From positions 2,666,001 to 2,730,000 of the forward strand of contig NZ_CP094984.1 of NCBI RefSeq assembly GCF_022869865.1: a DNA stretch of 64,000 bases, given 5' to 3'. The notes under the pieces were generated by a model that did not search any database, had not been told where the DNA came from, and saw nothing but the letters and a program-made list of their open reading frames with translations. The first letter of the stretch is position 1; every line of letters begins with the position of its first letter. This stretch comes from Arthrobacter zhangbolii (lineage in GTDB: Bacteria; Actinomycetota; Actinomycetes; Actinomycetales; Micrococcaceae). Made by a program: the position numbers and the translations under genes. Shown in pieces: positions 12,199 through 20,250 of the stretch.

Positions 12199-12225
12199 TT
12201 AGCACTCGGTCAAGGTGAGTGCCAG
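12199..12225 (-). promoter_or_regulatory. CIRCE operator 2 (degenerate) upstream of groES
   Basis: TTAGCACTC, nine bases, then GAGTGCCAG. The left arm matches the consensus exactly and the right arm in seven of nine positions. It begins 46 bases from the start of operator 1, so the two may bind HrcA side by side. Tandem CIRCE sites upstream of groES are known in actinobacteria. Confidence 0.82.
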
Positions 12226-12284
12226 AGCTGCGTGGATCACGCGCACAGGATTACGCCTCCGGGGTACCAATGACGTAAACCGAA

Positions 12285-12303
12285 TTTGCTTAGGCTTACC
12301 TAA
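12285..12303 (+). promoter_or_regulatory. Iron box (IdeR/DtxR/DmdR-like) upstream of siderophore operon
   Basis: The 19 bases contain TTAGGCTTACCTAA and match 16 of 19 positions of the IdeR/DtxR consensus (TTAGGTTAGGCTAACCTAA). It ends 88 bases before the substrate-binding protein start. In actinobacteria such boxes repress siderophore uptake when iron is plentiful, so the operon downstream is predicted to be induced by iron starvation. Confidence 0.82.
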
Positions 12304-12391
12304 CGGGATAGTTTTCATCTGCGCGCACCATTAGAAAACATTTCTGTGTCCTATTCCTGCGGTAGGCACATCGACTCTCACCGGAGCCCCC

Positions 12392-13336
12392 ATGATCACC
12401 AAGTCCCGCCTGCTGGCCGGAACCGCCCTCGTGTCCCTCCTTGCGCTCAGCGCCTGCTCCACCGAAGCAGCAGAAGCCGACGCCGACTCGACCTCCGACT
12501 CGACCGTTACGGTTGAGCATACACAGGGCAGCACCGATGTTCCGGTCAACCCGGAGACCGTCTACACCTTCGACCTCGGCGCACTCGACACCCTGGATGC
12601 CCTCGACATTGACGTTGACGGTGTCCCGGCCGCAAACTTCCCGGAAAGCCTCTCCAAGTACGGCTCGGATGACTACGCCAAGATCGGCAGCATGAAGGAA
12701 CCCGATTTCGAGGCCATCAATGCCGGCGCTCCGGACCTGATCATCATGTCCGGCCGCACTGCCGATTACTACGATGAGTTCTCCAAGATCGCCCCCACGA
12801 TCAACCTCAGCACCGATGCCGCGGATCCGTGGAACTCCTTCATCTCCAACACCGAAATCATCGGGGAAATCTTCGGCAAGGAAGCCGAGGTCGAGGACAA
12901 GCTCGCCGCCCTGGACGCCAAGGTCGAAGAGACCAAGGCAACCGCGGCGGACGCCGGCAACGGCCTCATCATTATGACCAGCGGCGGCGAGCTGACCGCC
13001 TACGGAGCGGGTTCGCGCTTCGGCCTGGTGCACGACGTCCTCGGCGTTGCCACCGCGGCTGACATCAAGTCCGAAGCCCAGCACGGCGAACGCGTGGGCT
13101 TTGAATACATCGCGGAAAAAAACCCGGACAACCTCTTCGTGATTGACCGCGACGTCGCCGTCGGCAACGCAGGCGAGGTCGCCTCCGCTGTCCTGGACAA
13201 CGAGCTTGTGCAGGGAACCGCAGCAGCGCGCAATGACCGCATCACCATGCTGGATTCCTCCAGCTGGTACCTCGTGGGCTACGGCCTGAACAACGTCGAC
13301 GCCATGGTCAGCGCAGTTCAGGACGGCATTTCCTAA
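12392..13336 (+). CDS. Siderophore ABC transporter, substrate-binding lipoprotein
   Basis: A 314-residue extracytoplasmic lipoprotein that captures a ferric siderophore. The lipobox is LSAC with Cys22 after a hydrophobic leader, so the mature protein is membrane-anchored. An Asp/Ser/Thr-rich linker follows, then the periplasmic-binding fold with the FatB/CeuE/YclQ-type pattern (VYTFDLGALDTLDAL, GAPDLIIMSGR). The start ATG has CGGAG just upstream. It heads a four-gene importer with two FecCD permeases and one ATPase. Homologues in this subgroup carry catecholate or mixed siderophores such as petrobactin, but the ligand cannot be read from sequence. No siderophore synthesis genes are in the window. 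Confidence 0.93.
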   Translation: MITKSRLLAGTALVSLLALSACSTEAAEADADSTSDSTVTVEHTQGSTDVPVNPETVYTFDLGALDTLDALDIDVDGVPAANFPESLSKYGSDDYAKIGSMKEPDFEAINAGAPDLIIMSGRTADYYDEFSKIAPTINLSTDAADPWNSFISNTEIIGEIFGKEAEVEDKLAALDAKVEETKATAADAGNGLIIMTSGGELTAYGAGSRFGLVHDVLGVATAADIKSEAQHGERVGFEYIAEKNPDNLFVIDRDVAVGNAGEVASAVLDNELVQGTAAARNDRITMLDSSSWYLVGYGLNNVDAMVSAVQDGIS

Positions 13337-13367
13337 CCCGCTTCCACGCTCCTGCTAAATCCTCGCC

Positions 13368-13397
13368 GGCCGGCCTCCCGCATCAGGGAGGCCGGCC
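13368..13397 (+). terminator. Intercistronic hairpin in the siderophore operon
   Basis: Perfect 12-bp inverted repeat GGCCGGCCTCCC/GGGAGGCCGGCC with a six-base loop, 31 bases after the substrate-binding protein stop and 25 before the first permease. No T-run follows, so partial termination or 3'-end protection of the upstream mRNA is more likely than full termination. Confidence 0.6.
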
Positions 13398-13421
13398 TGG
13401 TGCGGAAGATGGAAAAGCAAC

Positions 13422-14453
13422 ATGACTGCAATCCTCTCCCCTCCGGCTCCGGCACCTGCCGGAGCTGCCGGCGTTGGCCGGCGGCGTCCCGGCCCCGGGG
13501 CAATGCTGATAGTGGGCGGAACCGCCGTCCTGGTGCTTGCCGTTGTGTCCATGTTTGTCGGTGTCAGCGACGTGTCCCTGCCCGCCCTGCTTGCCGGGGA
13601 TGAACATGCCTGGCACATTTTCTGGATCAGCCGCCTCCCGCGGACCCTGAGCATCATCCTGGCCGGCATGGCCCTCAGCGTCGCCGGCCTCATCATGCAG
13701 CTGATGGCCCGCAACAAGTTCGTTGAACCGTCTACCGTGGGCACCGTGGAATCCGCATCCCTCGGCATCCTGGTGGTGACGGTGTTTATCCCCGGCGCCT
13801 CACTGCTGGCCAAAATGTCCACTGCCACGGTGTTCGCCATTGCCGGAACCGCACTCTTCCTGCTGGTCCTGCGCCGGATCCCGCTGCGGAACACGCTGAT
13901 CGTGCCGCTGGTGGGCATTATGCTCGGCGGCGTGATTGCTGCCGTCACCACGTTCTTCGCCTACCGGTTCGATCTGCTGCAGACCCTGAACAGCTGGATG
14001 GTCGGCGACTTCTCCGGCGTACTGCGGGGTCGTTATGAACTGCTCTGGATTGTCGGCGCGCTGACCCTCATCGGATACCTGGCTGCTGACCGCTTCACCG
14101 TCGCGGGCATGGGCCAGGATTTCACCACCAACCTCGGCCTGAACTACAACCGCGTGATGACACTGGGGCTGATCATTGTGTCCCTGATCAGCGCCGTTGT
14201 GGTTGTCAGTGTCGGCTCGGTGCCGTTCCTCGGCCTGATCGTGCCCAACCTGGTCTCGCTGATGATCGGGGACAATGTACGCCGGGCCATCCCCTGGGTC
14301 GCCATCTTCGGGGCGGGGTTTGTCCTCGCCTGCGACATCATCGGCCGGACCATCCGCTACCCCTACGAAATCCCGGTGGGGGTCATTGTCTCGGCCATCG
14401 GCAGCGCCCTGTTCCTTTACCTGCTCCTGAGAAAGCGCTCCGCCAGTGCCTAG
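13422..14453 (+). CDS. Siderophore ABC transporter permease 1 (FecCD family)
   Basis: A 343-residue polytopic membrane protein of the FecCD/BtuC family. After a Pro/Ala-rich cytoplasmic N-terminus the first helix lies near residues 27-48. Further hydrophobic segments follow regularly, with the family pattern HIFWISRLPRTLSIILAGMALSVAG split across the first loop and helix. The conserved GSVPFLGLIVPNLVSL segment near residue 265 contributes to the ATPase-coupling region. It overlaps permease 2 by eight bases. The two permeases should form the heterodimeric channel. Confidence 0.92.
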   Translation: MTAILSPPAPAPAGAAGVGRRRPGPGAMLIVGGTAVLVLAVVSMFVGVSDVSLPALLAGDEHAWHIFWISRLPRTLSIILAGMALSVAGLIMQLMARNKFVEPSTVGTVESASLGILVVTVFIPGASLLAKMSTATVFAIAGTALFLLVLRRIPLRNTLIVPLVGIMLGGVIAAVTTFFAYRFDLLQTLNSWMVGDFSGVLRGRYELLWIVGALTLIGYLAADRFTVAGMGQDFTTNLGLNYNRVMTLGLIIVSLISAVVVVSVGSVPFLGLIVPNLVSLMIGDNVRRAIPWVAIFGAGFVLACDIIGRTIRYPYEIPVGVIVSAIGSALFLYLLLRKRSASA

Positions 14454-15462
14454 CAGTCCCGCCAGCGTCCTTCCCTCCGCCCTTACCGTGCGGCGCCGCC
14501 GTCCGGTGCGGAGCCTCTCCCCCCGTTTCTGGCTCATCCTGCTTTCGGTTCTGGCAGCAGCCCTGGTCACTGTATTCATGACCATCGAGCTGCGCGGGAA
14601 CATCGGTTATGTCCTGCCTCGCCGGGCCATCAAGGTGGGTTCGATGATCCTGGTGGCGTACGCCGTCGGCGTCTCCACCGTGCTGTTCCAGACGGTAACG
14701 GCCAACCGGATCCTGACGCCGTCCATCATGGGTTTTGATGCCCTGTACGTGCTCATCCAGACGCTCCTGGTCTTCGCCTTCGGCGGCGGCGTGGTGCTCG
14801 CCATGTCCGGCCCGCTGCGCTACGGCATGGAGGTGGCCCTAATGGTGGGCTTCTCCTTCCTGCTGTACCGATGGCTCTTTACCGGCGGCGGCAAATCCCT
14901 GCACCTGATGCTGCTGGTCGGCATTGTGCTGGGCACGCTTTTCCGCGGCATTTCTTCCCTGCTGCAGCTGCTGATCGATCCCAGCGAGTTCATCATCCTG
15001 CAGGACCTGTTCTTCGCCAGCTTCAACAACGTGGACGGCAAGCTGCTCGCCTACTCGCTGATCGCCGCGGCAGCCGTGAGTATTCCGGCCTGGCGCCTGA
15101 GGCACCAGCTCGATGTCCTGTCCCTGGGCCGGGAGACCTCGATCAACCTGGGCATCAACCACAAACGCACCGTGACCCTGGTGCTGGTGATCTGCTCGGT
15201 GCTGGTGGCCGTCTCCACCGCACTGGTGGGGCCGGTGACCTTCTTCGGCCTGCTGGTCGCGTCCCTGGCCTATCAGCTCTGTTCACACTTCCGGCATGCC
15301 GCCGTTGTTCCAATCGCCGTCCTGCTCGGCATCATCGCCCTGGTGGGCGGCCAGCTCGTGCTCGAACGCGTCTTCGCGTTTGATACCGCACTGAGCATCG
15401 TCATTGAATTTGTAGGCGGGATCGTCTTTCTGATCCTGCTCCTGAAAGGCTCCGTCAAATGA
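14446..15462 (+). CDS. Siderophore ABC transporter permease 2 (FecCD family)
   Basis: A 338-residue FecCD-type membrane subunit, partner of the preceding gene. It starts at a GTG inside the end of permease 1, an eight-base overlap that suggests translational coupling. It has about nine or ten hydrophobic helices, the family segment VTANRILTPSIMG, and the coupling-region motif GPVTFFGLLVASLAY. It ends four bases into the ATPase gene. Similarity is to the FatC/CeuC/YclO side of this importer type. Confidence 0.92.
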   Translation: MPSSPASVLPSALTVRRRRPVRSLSPRFWLILLSVLAAALVTVFMTIELRGNIGYVLPRRAIKVGSMILVAYAVGVSTVLFQTVTANRILTPSIMGFDALYVLIQTLLVFAFGGGVVLAMSGPLRYGMEVALMVGFSFLLYRWLFTGGGKSLHLMLLVGIVLGTLFRGISSLLQLLIDPSEFIILQDLFFASFNNVDGKLLAYSLIAAAAVSIPAWRLRHQLDVLSLGRETSINLGINHKRTVTLVLVICSVLVAVSTALVGPVTFFGLLVASLAYQLCSHFRHAAVVPIAVLLGIIALVGGQLVLERVFAFDTALSIVIEFVGGIVFLILLLKGSVK

Positions 15463-16217
15463 TCCAGGCAACCGGCGTCACCAAAAAGTACGCCGCCACC
15501 ACGGTTGTGGACGGGGTGAGCTGCACCATCAAGGATGGCGGAATCACCTCGATCATCGGCCCCAACGGCGCCGGCAAATCCACCTTCCTGTCCATGATCA
15601 GCCGGCTGCTGGGGATGGACGCCGGAACGGTTTCCGTGGACGGGCTCGACGTCGTCTCCACCCCGGGCCGGGACCTGGCCCGGAAGATGGCTATCCTGCG
15701 CCAGGACAACCAGCTGACTGTCCGCCTGACCGTCCGGGACCTGGTGGGATTCGGGCGCTACCCGCATAACGGCGGGCGGCCCGGACCCGACGATAAAGCG
15801 CACATTGACCAGGCCATGGCGTACCTGGACCTGACCGCGCTGGCAGACAAGTTCGTGGACGAGCTTTCCGGCGGACAGCGCCAGCGTGCCTTCATCGCCA
15901 TGGTGCTGGCCCAGGACACGGACTATCTGCTGCTCGATGAGCCCCTGAACAACCTGGACATGAAGCACTCCGTGGAAATGATGCGGCTGCTGCGCCGGCT
16001 CACTGACGATTTCGGCAAGACCGTGGTCCTGGTCATCCACGACATCAACTTTGCCTCCTGCTACTCGGACGACATCATCGCCATGTGCAACGGACGGCTG
16101 ATCCATCAGGGCCCGCCGGCGGACATCATGCGCCCCGAAATCCTGCGTGACATTTACGAGATCGACATCCGGATTGAAGAGATCGACGGCAACCGGATCG
16201 GCGTGTATTTCGCCTAA
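15459..16217 (+). CDS. Siderophore ABC transporter ATP-binding protein
   Basis: A 252-residue ABC ATPase that powers the importer. Walker A is GPNGAGKST, the signature is LSGGQRQRAFIAM, Walker B is YLLLDEPLNNLD, and the switch histidine lies in VLVIHDINFA. The start overlaps permease 2 by four bases (ATGA). The sequence is of the FatE/CeuD/YclP type. This completes a substrate-binding protein, permease, permease, ATPase operon. Confidence 0.95.
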   Translation: MIQATGVTKKYAATTVVDGVSCTIKDGGITSIIGPNGAGKSTFLSMISRLLGMDAGTVSVDGLDVVSTPGRDLARKMAILRQDNQLTVRLTVRDLVGFGRYPHNGGRPGPDDKAHIDQAMAYLDLTALADKFVDELSGGQRQRAFIAMVLAQDTDYLLLDEPLNNLDMKHSVEMMRLLRRLTDDFGKTVVLVIHDINFASCYSDDIIAMCNGRLIHQGPPADIMRPEILRDIYEIDIRIEEIDGNRIGVYFA

Positions 16218-16353
16218 GCAGGCAATCCGGTACCGCGCCCGTTCGGGCTGGCCGGAACGCGGACCCGCACCCCGTTCGGGTACGAAGTAGCCCCCTGCAG
16301 GACCGGAAATCGCCAATGTGCATTGCACCACGCCGCAGCCCTCTCCTAGGTTG

Positions 16354-16376
16354 AAAGACCCACATATCCGGTCTTT
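16354..16376 (+). promoter_or_regulatory. Inverted repeat in the leader of the STAS-like gene
   Basis: A 7-bp inverted repeat AAAGACC/GGTCTTT with a nine-base spacer, ending 15 bases before the ATG at 16392. A smaller palindrome, GTGCATTGCAC, lies at 16318-16328. They may be an operator or a leader hairpin close to the ribosome-binding site. No regulator is known. Confidence 0.4.
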
Positions 16377-16391
16377 CGGGAAGGGCTTGCC

Positions 16392-16697
16392 ATGGAGGAG
16401 TCGAAGCTGCGCGTGGCGGTCCGGCTTGATCTGAACGCCCGGCAGGCACGCCTGGTGGTGCGCGGGCGGGTCACCGAGCAGAACAGCAAGGTGCTGTACG
16501 TGCTGGCCCGGCGGGCCAATGCCGCGCTTCCCGGCCTTGCGGTGGTGCTGGACCTTCGGAAGGCGTCGGCCACGGAGGAAGCGCTGGCTGGCCTGCTGCG
16601 CAGTTCGGAAACGGGTGCCCTGCCGGTGCTGGCCGGCCGCACCGCACCTCAGTCACTGGCGCCGCGGCAGCTGAGTATCCTGGCGCCTGCCGCGTAG
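16392..16697 (+). CDS. Small hypothetical protein, STAS-like
   Basis: A 101-residue soluble protein with good actinobacterial codon use and a clear Shine-Dalgarno (GGAAGGG) before the ATG. The pattern of beta strand, acidic residues and VVLDLRKASATEEALAGLL resembles the STAS fold of anti-sigma-factor antagonists and related small regulators. The conserved phosphorylatable serine of SpoIIAA proteins is not obvious. Function is unknown. It stands alone after the siderophore operon and carries its own leader with an inverted repeat. Confidence 0.7.
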   Translation: MEESKLRVAVRLDLNARQARLVVRGRVTEQNSKVLYVLARRANAALPGLAVVLDLRKASATEEALAGLLRSSETGALPVLAGRTAPQSLAPRQLSILAPAA

Positions 16698-16783
16698 CTC
16701 TGCAGCGCCGCAGCTCCCGTGGCAGCAGCCCTTCCGCTGCGCAAGCTGCACCTCCCGTCCGTGCGTTTATCGCGCCCCGGCGT

Positions 16784-17941
16784 TTATCGCGCGGGCGGCG
16801 TCACCGCAGCCAGCCGCCTCACCGCCTCGGTGAGGACCTCGGGTGAGCAGGCAAAATTGAGCCGGGCGAAACCCGCTCCCTGCCGGCCGAAGCGAACCCC
16901 CGGTTCCAGGGCAACCCGTGCCTGGTCCAGGGCAAGGGCTGCCGGGGCGTCGCCCCAGCCCGCCGGGCCGAAGTCCAGCCAGGCCAGGTAGCCAGCGGCC
17001 GGCCGGAGGTACCCGACTCCGGGCAGGTGTTCCGCCAGCAGATTCCCCAGCAGCTCCCGGTTCGCGGCCAGTGATTCCATCACGCCGGACAGCCAGGGAC
17101 CGCCGTCGTTGTAGGCTGCCACGGATGCGTGCAGCCCCAGGATGCTGGTCCGGGCCTGGACCTCCTCCGGCATCGATGCCAGCTGCAGTCTGGTCCGGCT
17201 GCTCTGCGCCACCATCACCGCGCACTTGGTGCCGGCGATGTTCCATGCCTTGCTGGCTGCGGTGACCGTAATCCCATAGTCGCGGGCATTCTCCGAGACG
17301 GAGAGGTACGGAGTGAAGGAGCCGGGGGAATAAGCCAGCGGGGCATGGATCTCATCGCTGATGACCGCCACACCGTACTTCACCGACAGGTCCGCGAGCG
17401 CCCGGAGCGTTTCGGCGGAGTGGCAAAGGCCCAGCGGATTGTGCGGATTGCACAGCAGCAGCGCATCCGCGCCCCGGATGAATGCCCGTTCGATACCCGC
17501 CAGGTCCAGCGCCCAGCCCTCATCGGCCGCGAGCAGGGGCACTTCCACCACGGAGGCGTCCGCTTCCACGGGCAGCTCGAAGAACGGCGGATACACCGGA
17601 GGGGTGATCACCACGCTGCCGTCCACGGGCACTACCTGGCGCAGGGACTCCACAATTGCCACACTCACATCCGTGGTGCACCCCACGTCCTCCGCGGCGA
17701 CGGCCCAATTCCAGGTCCGGGACGCGAAGCCGGCAAAGGCTTCGGCCACCGGCCCGGGGCCGGCGACGTACCCGGTATCGGACGCCAGTACCCGGCTGAT
17801 CACGGCCTGCTGCACGGGCTCGGCCAGCGGATAATCCATCTCCGCGACGAACAGCGGCAAAACGTCCGCGGGATAGGTCTGCCATTTGTAGCTGGTCCGG
17901 GACCGCAGTGCGGCCAGCGGCTCGGCGGAGATCCTCGTCAT
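16784..17941 (-). CDS. MalY/PatB family PLP-dependent aminotransferase or cystathionine beta-lyase
   Basis: A 385-residue fold-type I PLP enzyme. The early segment LPLFVAEMDYPLAEPV is typical of MalY/PatB C-S lyases. The PLP site shows CNPHNPLG, the aspartate in VISDEIHAPL, and the Schiff-base lysine in TAASKAWNIAG. Family members cleave cystathionine or cysteine conjugates, and MalY itself also modulates a regulator. The precise substrate here is unknown. The frame extends to 18262 but that part lies over the divergent methyltransferase, so I chose the ATG at 17941. It is divergent from that gene with a 54-base shared promoter region. Confidence 0.9.
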   Translation of the reverse strand: MTRISAEPLAALRSRTSYKWQTYPADVLPLFVAEMDYPLAEPVQQAVISRVLASDTGYVAGPGPVAEAFAGFASRTWNWAVAAEDVGCTTDVSVAIVESLRQVVPVDGSVVITPPVYPPFFELPVEADASVVEVPLLAADEGWALDLAGIERAFIRGADALLLCNPHNPLGLCHSAETLRALADLSVKYGVAVISDEIHAPLAYSPGSFTPYLSVSENARDYGITVTAASKAWNIAGTKCAVMVAQSSRTRLQLASMPEEVQARTSILGLHASVAAYNDGGPWLSGVMESLAANRELLGNLLAEHLPGVGYLRPAAGYLAWLDFGPAGWGDAPAALALDQARVALEPGVRFGRQGAGFARLNFACSPEVLTEAVRRLAAVTPPAR

Positions 17942-17995
17942 GCCGCCCAACCTACAGCTAACGTGCAGGTGCGCAGAAGAACTAGGCTGGAGGGC

Positions 17996-19225
17996 ATGCC
18001 TGATACTTCCCTTGCACATGTTCTGAGCCCCGAGGGATGGCAGCTGCTGAACTCGCTTCCGCCGTACCTCGAATCCGAGTCCCTGAAGCTGAACACGGAC
18101 CTGCGCAAGGCAGGGCACTCCCCCGAGCTGGTGGCTGCCGTCCTGACCCAGGCAAAGCTGCGGATGAAGGCGCGGGCCAAGTTCGGCCCGTTCGCCGAAC
18201 ACATGGTGTTTACCGCCCCCGGCCTGGAGCAGGCCACCCGGCTCAATGTGGCGGCCCTGCACGCCCGCCGGTACCAGGAGGCAGGGCTGGAGAAGGTGGC
18301 GGACCTGGGCTGCGGCATCGGCGCCGACTCCCTGGCGCTGGCCACCCTGGACCGACAGGTGACCGCCGTTGAACTAGATGAGATCACCGCAGCCGCGGCG
18401 ACCATCAACCTGATGCCGTGGCCCGAAGCGACCGTGGTCCAGGGCAGGGCCGAGGAGTTCGACCTGACCGGGTTCGACGGCGTGTGGCTGGATCCGGCGC
18501 GGCGGACCACGTCCACCTCCGGTACCACCCGCATTTTCGATCCGGAGGCCTTCTCACCGCCGCTGTCCTTTGTGGAGTCACTGGCGGACTCCGGGCTGCC
18601 CGTGGGCGTGAAGATGGGGCCGGGCATCCCGCATGAGGCGCTGCCGGCGAACTGCGAGGCACAGTGGGTCTCCGTGGACGGAGACGTCACCGAGGCTACC
18701 CTCTGGTTCAACACGCTGCGCCGCGAAAACGTCCGGCGGGCGGCACTGGTGATCGGTTCCGGCGGCGCCGCTGAACTCACCTCACCGGTGGATTACGACG
18801 CCGGGGCCCAGGACGTGGAGCTGGGGCCGGCCGAGGGGTACCTCTATGAGCCTGACGGCGCCGTGATCCGGGCCGGGCTGGTGGCCGATGTTGCGCGCAC
18901 CTTGGACGGGCACCTGCTGGATCCCCACATTGCCTACATCTGCGCCCCCGAACTGCGTGAGACGCCCTTTGCCCGGGCGTACCGGATCCTGGAGGTTCGC
19001 CCGTACAACGTCAAGGCGCTCAGGTCCTGGGTGAAGGAGAACCACATCGGCGTGCTGGACATCAAAAAGCGGGGTATGTCCGTTACGCCGGAGGAACTGC
19101 GCAAGGCCCTGCTCACCGGCACCGGCAAGGGCGGAGCCAAGGGGCAGAACAAGGCAACCCTGGTCCTCACCCGGATCGGCGAGGACCGCGTGGCACTGGT
19201 GGTTGAGCCGGTTCCGGAGTCCTGA
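17996..19225 (+). CDS. SAM-dependent methyltransferase with THUMP-like domain
   Basis: A 409-residue class I methyltransferase. The SAM-binding motif is VADLGCGIGADSLAL near residue 100, followed by the acidic residue in VTAVELDE and a motif IV-like segment GVWLDPARR. The C-terminal region belongs to the THUMP-like domain found in actinobacterial proteins of this type, suggesting an RNA substrate. The basic, Gly/Lys-rich stretch GTGKGGAKGQNK near the end fits nucleic-acid contact. The ATG at 17996 has GGAGGG upstream. A longer frame reaching 17129 lies opposite the MalY gene and is rejected. The modified position cannot be inferred. Confidence 0.9.
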   Translation: MPDTSLAHVLSPEGWQLLNSLPPYLESESLKLNTDLRKAGHSPELVAAVLTQAKLRMKARAKFGPFAEHMVFTAPGLEQATRLNVAALHARRYQEAGLEKVADLGCGIGADSLALATLDRQVTAVELDEITAAAATINLMPWPEATVVQGRAEEFDLTGFDGVWLDPARRTTSTSGTTRIFDPEAFSPPLSFVESLADSGLPVGVKMGPGIPHEALPANCEAQWVSVDGDVTEATLWFNTLRRENVRRAALVIGSGGAAELTSPVDYDAGAQDVELGPAEGYLYEPDGAVIRAGLVADVARTLDGHLLDPHIAYICAPELRETPFARAYRILEVRPYNVKALRSWVKENHIGVLDIKKRGMSVTPEELRKALLTGTGKGGAKGQNKATLVLTRIGEDRVALVVEPVPES

Positions 19226-19276
19226 CGGCACCGCCGCGCGGATGCGGCACCGGCCCGTCAGCCGGCGGCTGGCCGG

Positions 19277-20089
19277 TCAGGCGCGGGAGAACTCGCTGGC
19301 CGCCCGGACCTGCTCGGGTGTGGGCCGCACCCCGGTGTAGAGCACAAACTGTTCCTCCGCCTGGATGGCAATCACTTCGGCGCCGGTGATGACCTGCTTT
19401 TCCGCCTTCCGGGCAGCGGCTATCAGCGGCGTCTCAGCGGGCAGCGCGACGACGTCGAACACCACCTTGGCGGCAGCCACGGCGTCGTCGGTGAAGGACT
19501 GCACGGACTCATCGGTGCCCGCCATGCCCAGCGGGGTCACGTTGATCAGCAGATCCGCCGTGGAGGTGCCCGGCTCGGCCTGCCAGCTGAAGTCGTACAG
19601 ATCCGCCAGGGCCCGCCCGGTTCCCTCGTTGCGGGCCACCACCGTGACGTCGGAGAAGCCTGCATCCCGCAGCGCTGCGGCCACCGCTTTGGCCATGCCG
19701 CCGGATCCGCGCAGCAGCACCGAGTGCGAGGCAGGCACGCTGTGGTCCCGCAGCAGCCGGGCGATGGCCAGGTAGTCCGTGTTGTAGGCCGTCAGCACGC
19801 CGTCGTCGTTCACGATGGTGTTCACCGAATCGATGGCCCGGGCGGAGGGATCCATCCGGTCCACCAGGGCAATCACATCCTCCTTGTACGGCATGGACAC
19901 CGCCGCGCCGCGGATGGGCAGCCCGCGCACCCCGGCAATCGCCTGCGCCAGGTCAGCCGGCGCAAACGCTTTGTATACGTAGTTCAGGCCCAGCTGGTCA
20001 TAAAGGTAGTTATGGAAGCGCGTCCCGATGTTGCTGGGCCGGGCGGCCAGCGAGATGCACAGGGTCATGTCTTTGTTCAGGATCGGCAT
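19277..20089 (-). CDS. Shikimate 5-dehydrogenase-like oxidoreductase
   Basis: A 270-residue AroE-superfamily enzyme. It keeps the shikimate-site lysine (SMPYKEDV, Lys69) and aspartate (NTDYLA), and an NADP Rossmann motif modified to GSGGMAKAVAAAL. The overall pattern, beginning LCISLAARPSNIGTRFHNYLY, is closer to the HI0607-like shikimate dehydrogenase-like group than to the canonical aroE of the shikimate pathway. Members of that group have weak shikimate activity and an unclear main substrate. It is convergent with the methyltransferase and divergent from the carboxylate-amine ligase. Confidence 0.88.
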   Translation of the reverse strand: MPILNKDMTLCISLAARPSNIGTRFHNYLYDQLGLNYVYKAFAPADLAQAIAGVRGLPIRGAAVSMPYKEDVIALVDRMDPSARAIDSVNTIVNDDGVLTAYNTDYLAIARLLRDHSVPASHSVLLRGSGGMAKAVAAALRDAGFSDVTVVARNEGTGRALADLYDFSWQAEPGTSTADLLINVTPLGMAGTDESVQSFTDDAVAAAKVVFDVVALPAETPLIAAARKAEKQVITGAEVIAIQAEEQFVLYTGVRPTPEQVRAASEFSRA

Positions 20090-20250
20090 CTACCCATTAT
20101 GGCCGTGCCCGGCCGGTGGCCCGGCACCCGGACGGGTTTTCGCCGGCGGTTCGCCCGGACCCGCGGCGGTTATAGGATTGTGAAGGTTCTCAAGCGCAAA
20201 GATGCGGGTCCGGGCGCTGTTATTTGGTATTGCATGAAGCAGGAGACAGT

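Noticed and set aside
17129-17995. N-terminal extension of the methyltransferase frame
   Set aside because: It overlaps the MalY gene on the other strand; the ATG at 17996 has a good ribosome-binding site and the family N-terminus.
17942-18262. N-terminal extension of the MalY frame
   Set aside because: It covers the divergent promoter and the start of the methyltransferase gene; product there is unlike MalY.
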